Below, in pieces: positions 62,415 through 64,000 of a DNA stretch of 64,000 nt. The stretch covers positions 3,422,166 to 3,486,165 of the forward strand of contig OX457053.1 in the NCBI GenBank assembly GCA_949752735.1, written 5' to 3'. A model generated the notes under the pieces. The model did not search any database. It had not been told where the DNA came from and saw only the letters and a list, made by a program, of their open reading frames with translations. Each line of letters begins with the position of its first letter. The first letter of the stretch is position 1. The position numbers were made by a program, and so were the translations under genes. This DNA comes from Lumbricus terrestris (taxonomy: Eukaryota; Annelida; Clitellata; Crassiclitellata; Lumbricidae).

Positions 62415-64000
62415 CTCTGCATTGGAAGAAATTTTTCTGAAGCAATAGTTGATACATTATGAGCGTATGCTCTTGTTAAATAAATTCACAGCGTAAACAA
62501 AAGGTTTAACTCTGTTAATTATAAATTTTATGTGGCTTATGGCTGTGGTCCATTCTACATTGAAATGGAGAGACTTTTATCTCAGCGGCAGATGAAATAT
62601 TCTCTTTGCCACCGGAGACTTTATTTCAGGATATAGTCTCCTGCATGGGAGCGAATTAATTCTGAAACAAATCCGCGTGTGTGGGGGGGAACCTGTTTCG
62701 AAATAGAGTATGCATCCAGGGTGGGAGAGACTTTTAGGGGGGAGACTCTGCCACGGGACACCGGTGGTCCAGGCCGAGCAGCGACTAACGGTAAGTGAAC
62801 GACATCGAAGCCGTGTGGTAATTGCTCGAGGCAATCAAGCGACGGCGATCCGTTTCATTTGTAGCTTCATCGTCGAACGTTAATTGCGTTGTTTATGCTA
62901 CGGCCGGTACTGCGATGATTACGGCCGTACCGGATGTAGCGGTCGCCGTGTCGTTTACAGGGAGGTGCATTAAATCGGTTTTAAGACTATGCTATTTGTT
63001 CGCGTGCTCCCACCCCACCCACCCCACCCCATCCCCCGAACCCTCCCAATCATCAGCAGCTCACGGTCAACGGTTTAACCCAGATTCCTAGAACGTACAC
63101 CTGTGTGGAGAGAAGCACGCCAACCGCTAGGCGGCTGCTTAACCACTGCAGCTCTACAAGGTGCGGTGATGCATACTCCACGCTTGAATATAGTCACGCG
63201 ATGATGCCGTTGACGAAATCACTTCATTGCATACATAGGCCTAATACTTGTGTTGTATTGTGTGCATATATAAATTTATATAGCGCCTCTCACAGTGCAC
63301 ACCAATCAGAGGTGCTCCCAACGCAAAAGACCCAGAGAAAAGAAAGTAGTTTTGAGACTTCGGAAAGATGTGCATTGGCTAGGCTACCAGTGAGCCATTG
63401 TTCAATTGTTAATAATAATGAACGTGTCAGAGCTGATTCCAAAGTGCAAGACCAATGCAATGAATTATAGGCCTAACTGCAGCATTTATAATTCGTGTTT
63501 ATGCGAATAACAACGGGCTTTCATCTAGGCCCCAGTCAAGCCATCAGCCAATGAAGTTTCAGCCTCAAACAGATTTGATCTTCCAGTCCTAGTCCCTCCA
63601 ACTAGAACGGCTATGGCATTACATCAATTGATCCATCTCTTTGGAATATGCTGTCTACTCGACCTAAAATTCTATCCATCATCCTCATCCTCTATTCTCT
63701 ATTTCTTTCTTCGTGACCCTGCACACAGCATGGAGCGCCTCTTAACGGTTCACCCGATAGAGGCGCTTTATAATATCTTAATACAATACAGTATAGACCT
63801 ACAATACAATGCATCACAAATACAATACAATACATTATTATTTATTACAGCAACTACACGTATAGACTATATGATGCAATATTCGACATATTGCGGTTAT
63901 AATTGCGTAAATAATGGACCCGGCTGTAAATTTGAGGGCAGTTTTATCGCAGGCAACGGCAGAGTGTTGACGTTTCTCCCCGCTACGTGAAATTCAAGCG
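62415..64000. other. Right edge: intergenic with LINE tails, no gene seen
   Basis: A minus-oriented tail lies at 63270-63330 (tagcgcctctcacag, cagaggtgctccc). A plus LINE remnant lies at 63585-63790 (LVPPTRTAM frame, gagcgcctcttaacgg, gaggcgctttataa). A caccccacccacccc tract lies at 63010-63035. Frames up to 125 codons follow the LINE remnant. Confidence 0.55.

Overview
This window is nuclear DNA of a multicellular animal, probably a marine invertebrate. Genes are split by many GT-AG introns, introns are packed with minisatellites and microsatellites, and tRNA-derived SINEs, non-LTR retrotransposon tails and hAT-like DNA transposons are everywhere. The closest relatives I can name for the conserved genes are the animal TBC1D9/TBC1D8 and Ral families. 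I cannot fix the phylum from sequence alone.

Four protein-coding genes are supported. (1) At the left edge, minus strand, positions 2068 to 1, a frame opens with a signal peptide and runs off the window. It encodes a secreted mucin-like protein with about 22-24 copies of a 19-residue Ser/Thr/Pro repeat. (2) From 32767 down to 6809, minus strand, lies a complete TBC1D9-type Rab GTPase-activating protein. I traced 29 coding exons whose lengths sum to 3843 nt (1280 residues plus stop) with matching phases at every junction; it has two GRAM domains, a TBC domain with both catalytic fingers, a degenerate EF-hand region and the family's C-terminal block. (3) At 36634-39531, plus strand, is an intronless 965-residue ORF, rich in Ser/Pro/Arg/His, that I do not recognise. 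(4) From 48773 down to 46159, minus strand, lies a complete four-exon Ral GTPase (200 residues) ending in an unusual CVFQ prenylation box.

Layout: 1-2068 mucin-like gene; 2069-6808 repeats, no gene; 6809-32767 the Rab-GAP gene, nearly every intron carrying its own tandem repeat, SINE or LINE tail; 32768-36633 a SINE-like tRNA relic and three short 8-bp-TSD elements; 36634-39531 the intronless gene; 39532-46158 repeats only; 46159-48773 Ral; 48774-64000 a transposon graveyard with no gene I can support, including a 3.5-kb element with long inverted repeats and an 8-bp target duplication that itself hosts a complete hAT-type insertion.

The genes do not form an operon or a defined system. TBC1D9 (a Rab-GAP) and Ral (an exocyst-linked GTPase) both touch vesicle traffic, but their adjacency could be chance. 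The most notable local structures are: an inverted partial copy of a TBC exon with its splice acceptor; a 700-bp minisatellite whose unit is a copy of an exon-20 splice donor; the Ral CAAX change; and nested non-autonomous hAT elements with readable target-site duplications.
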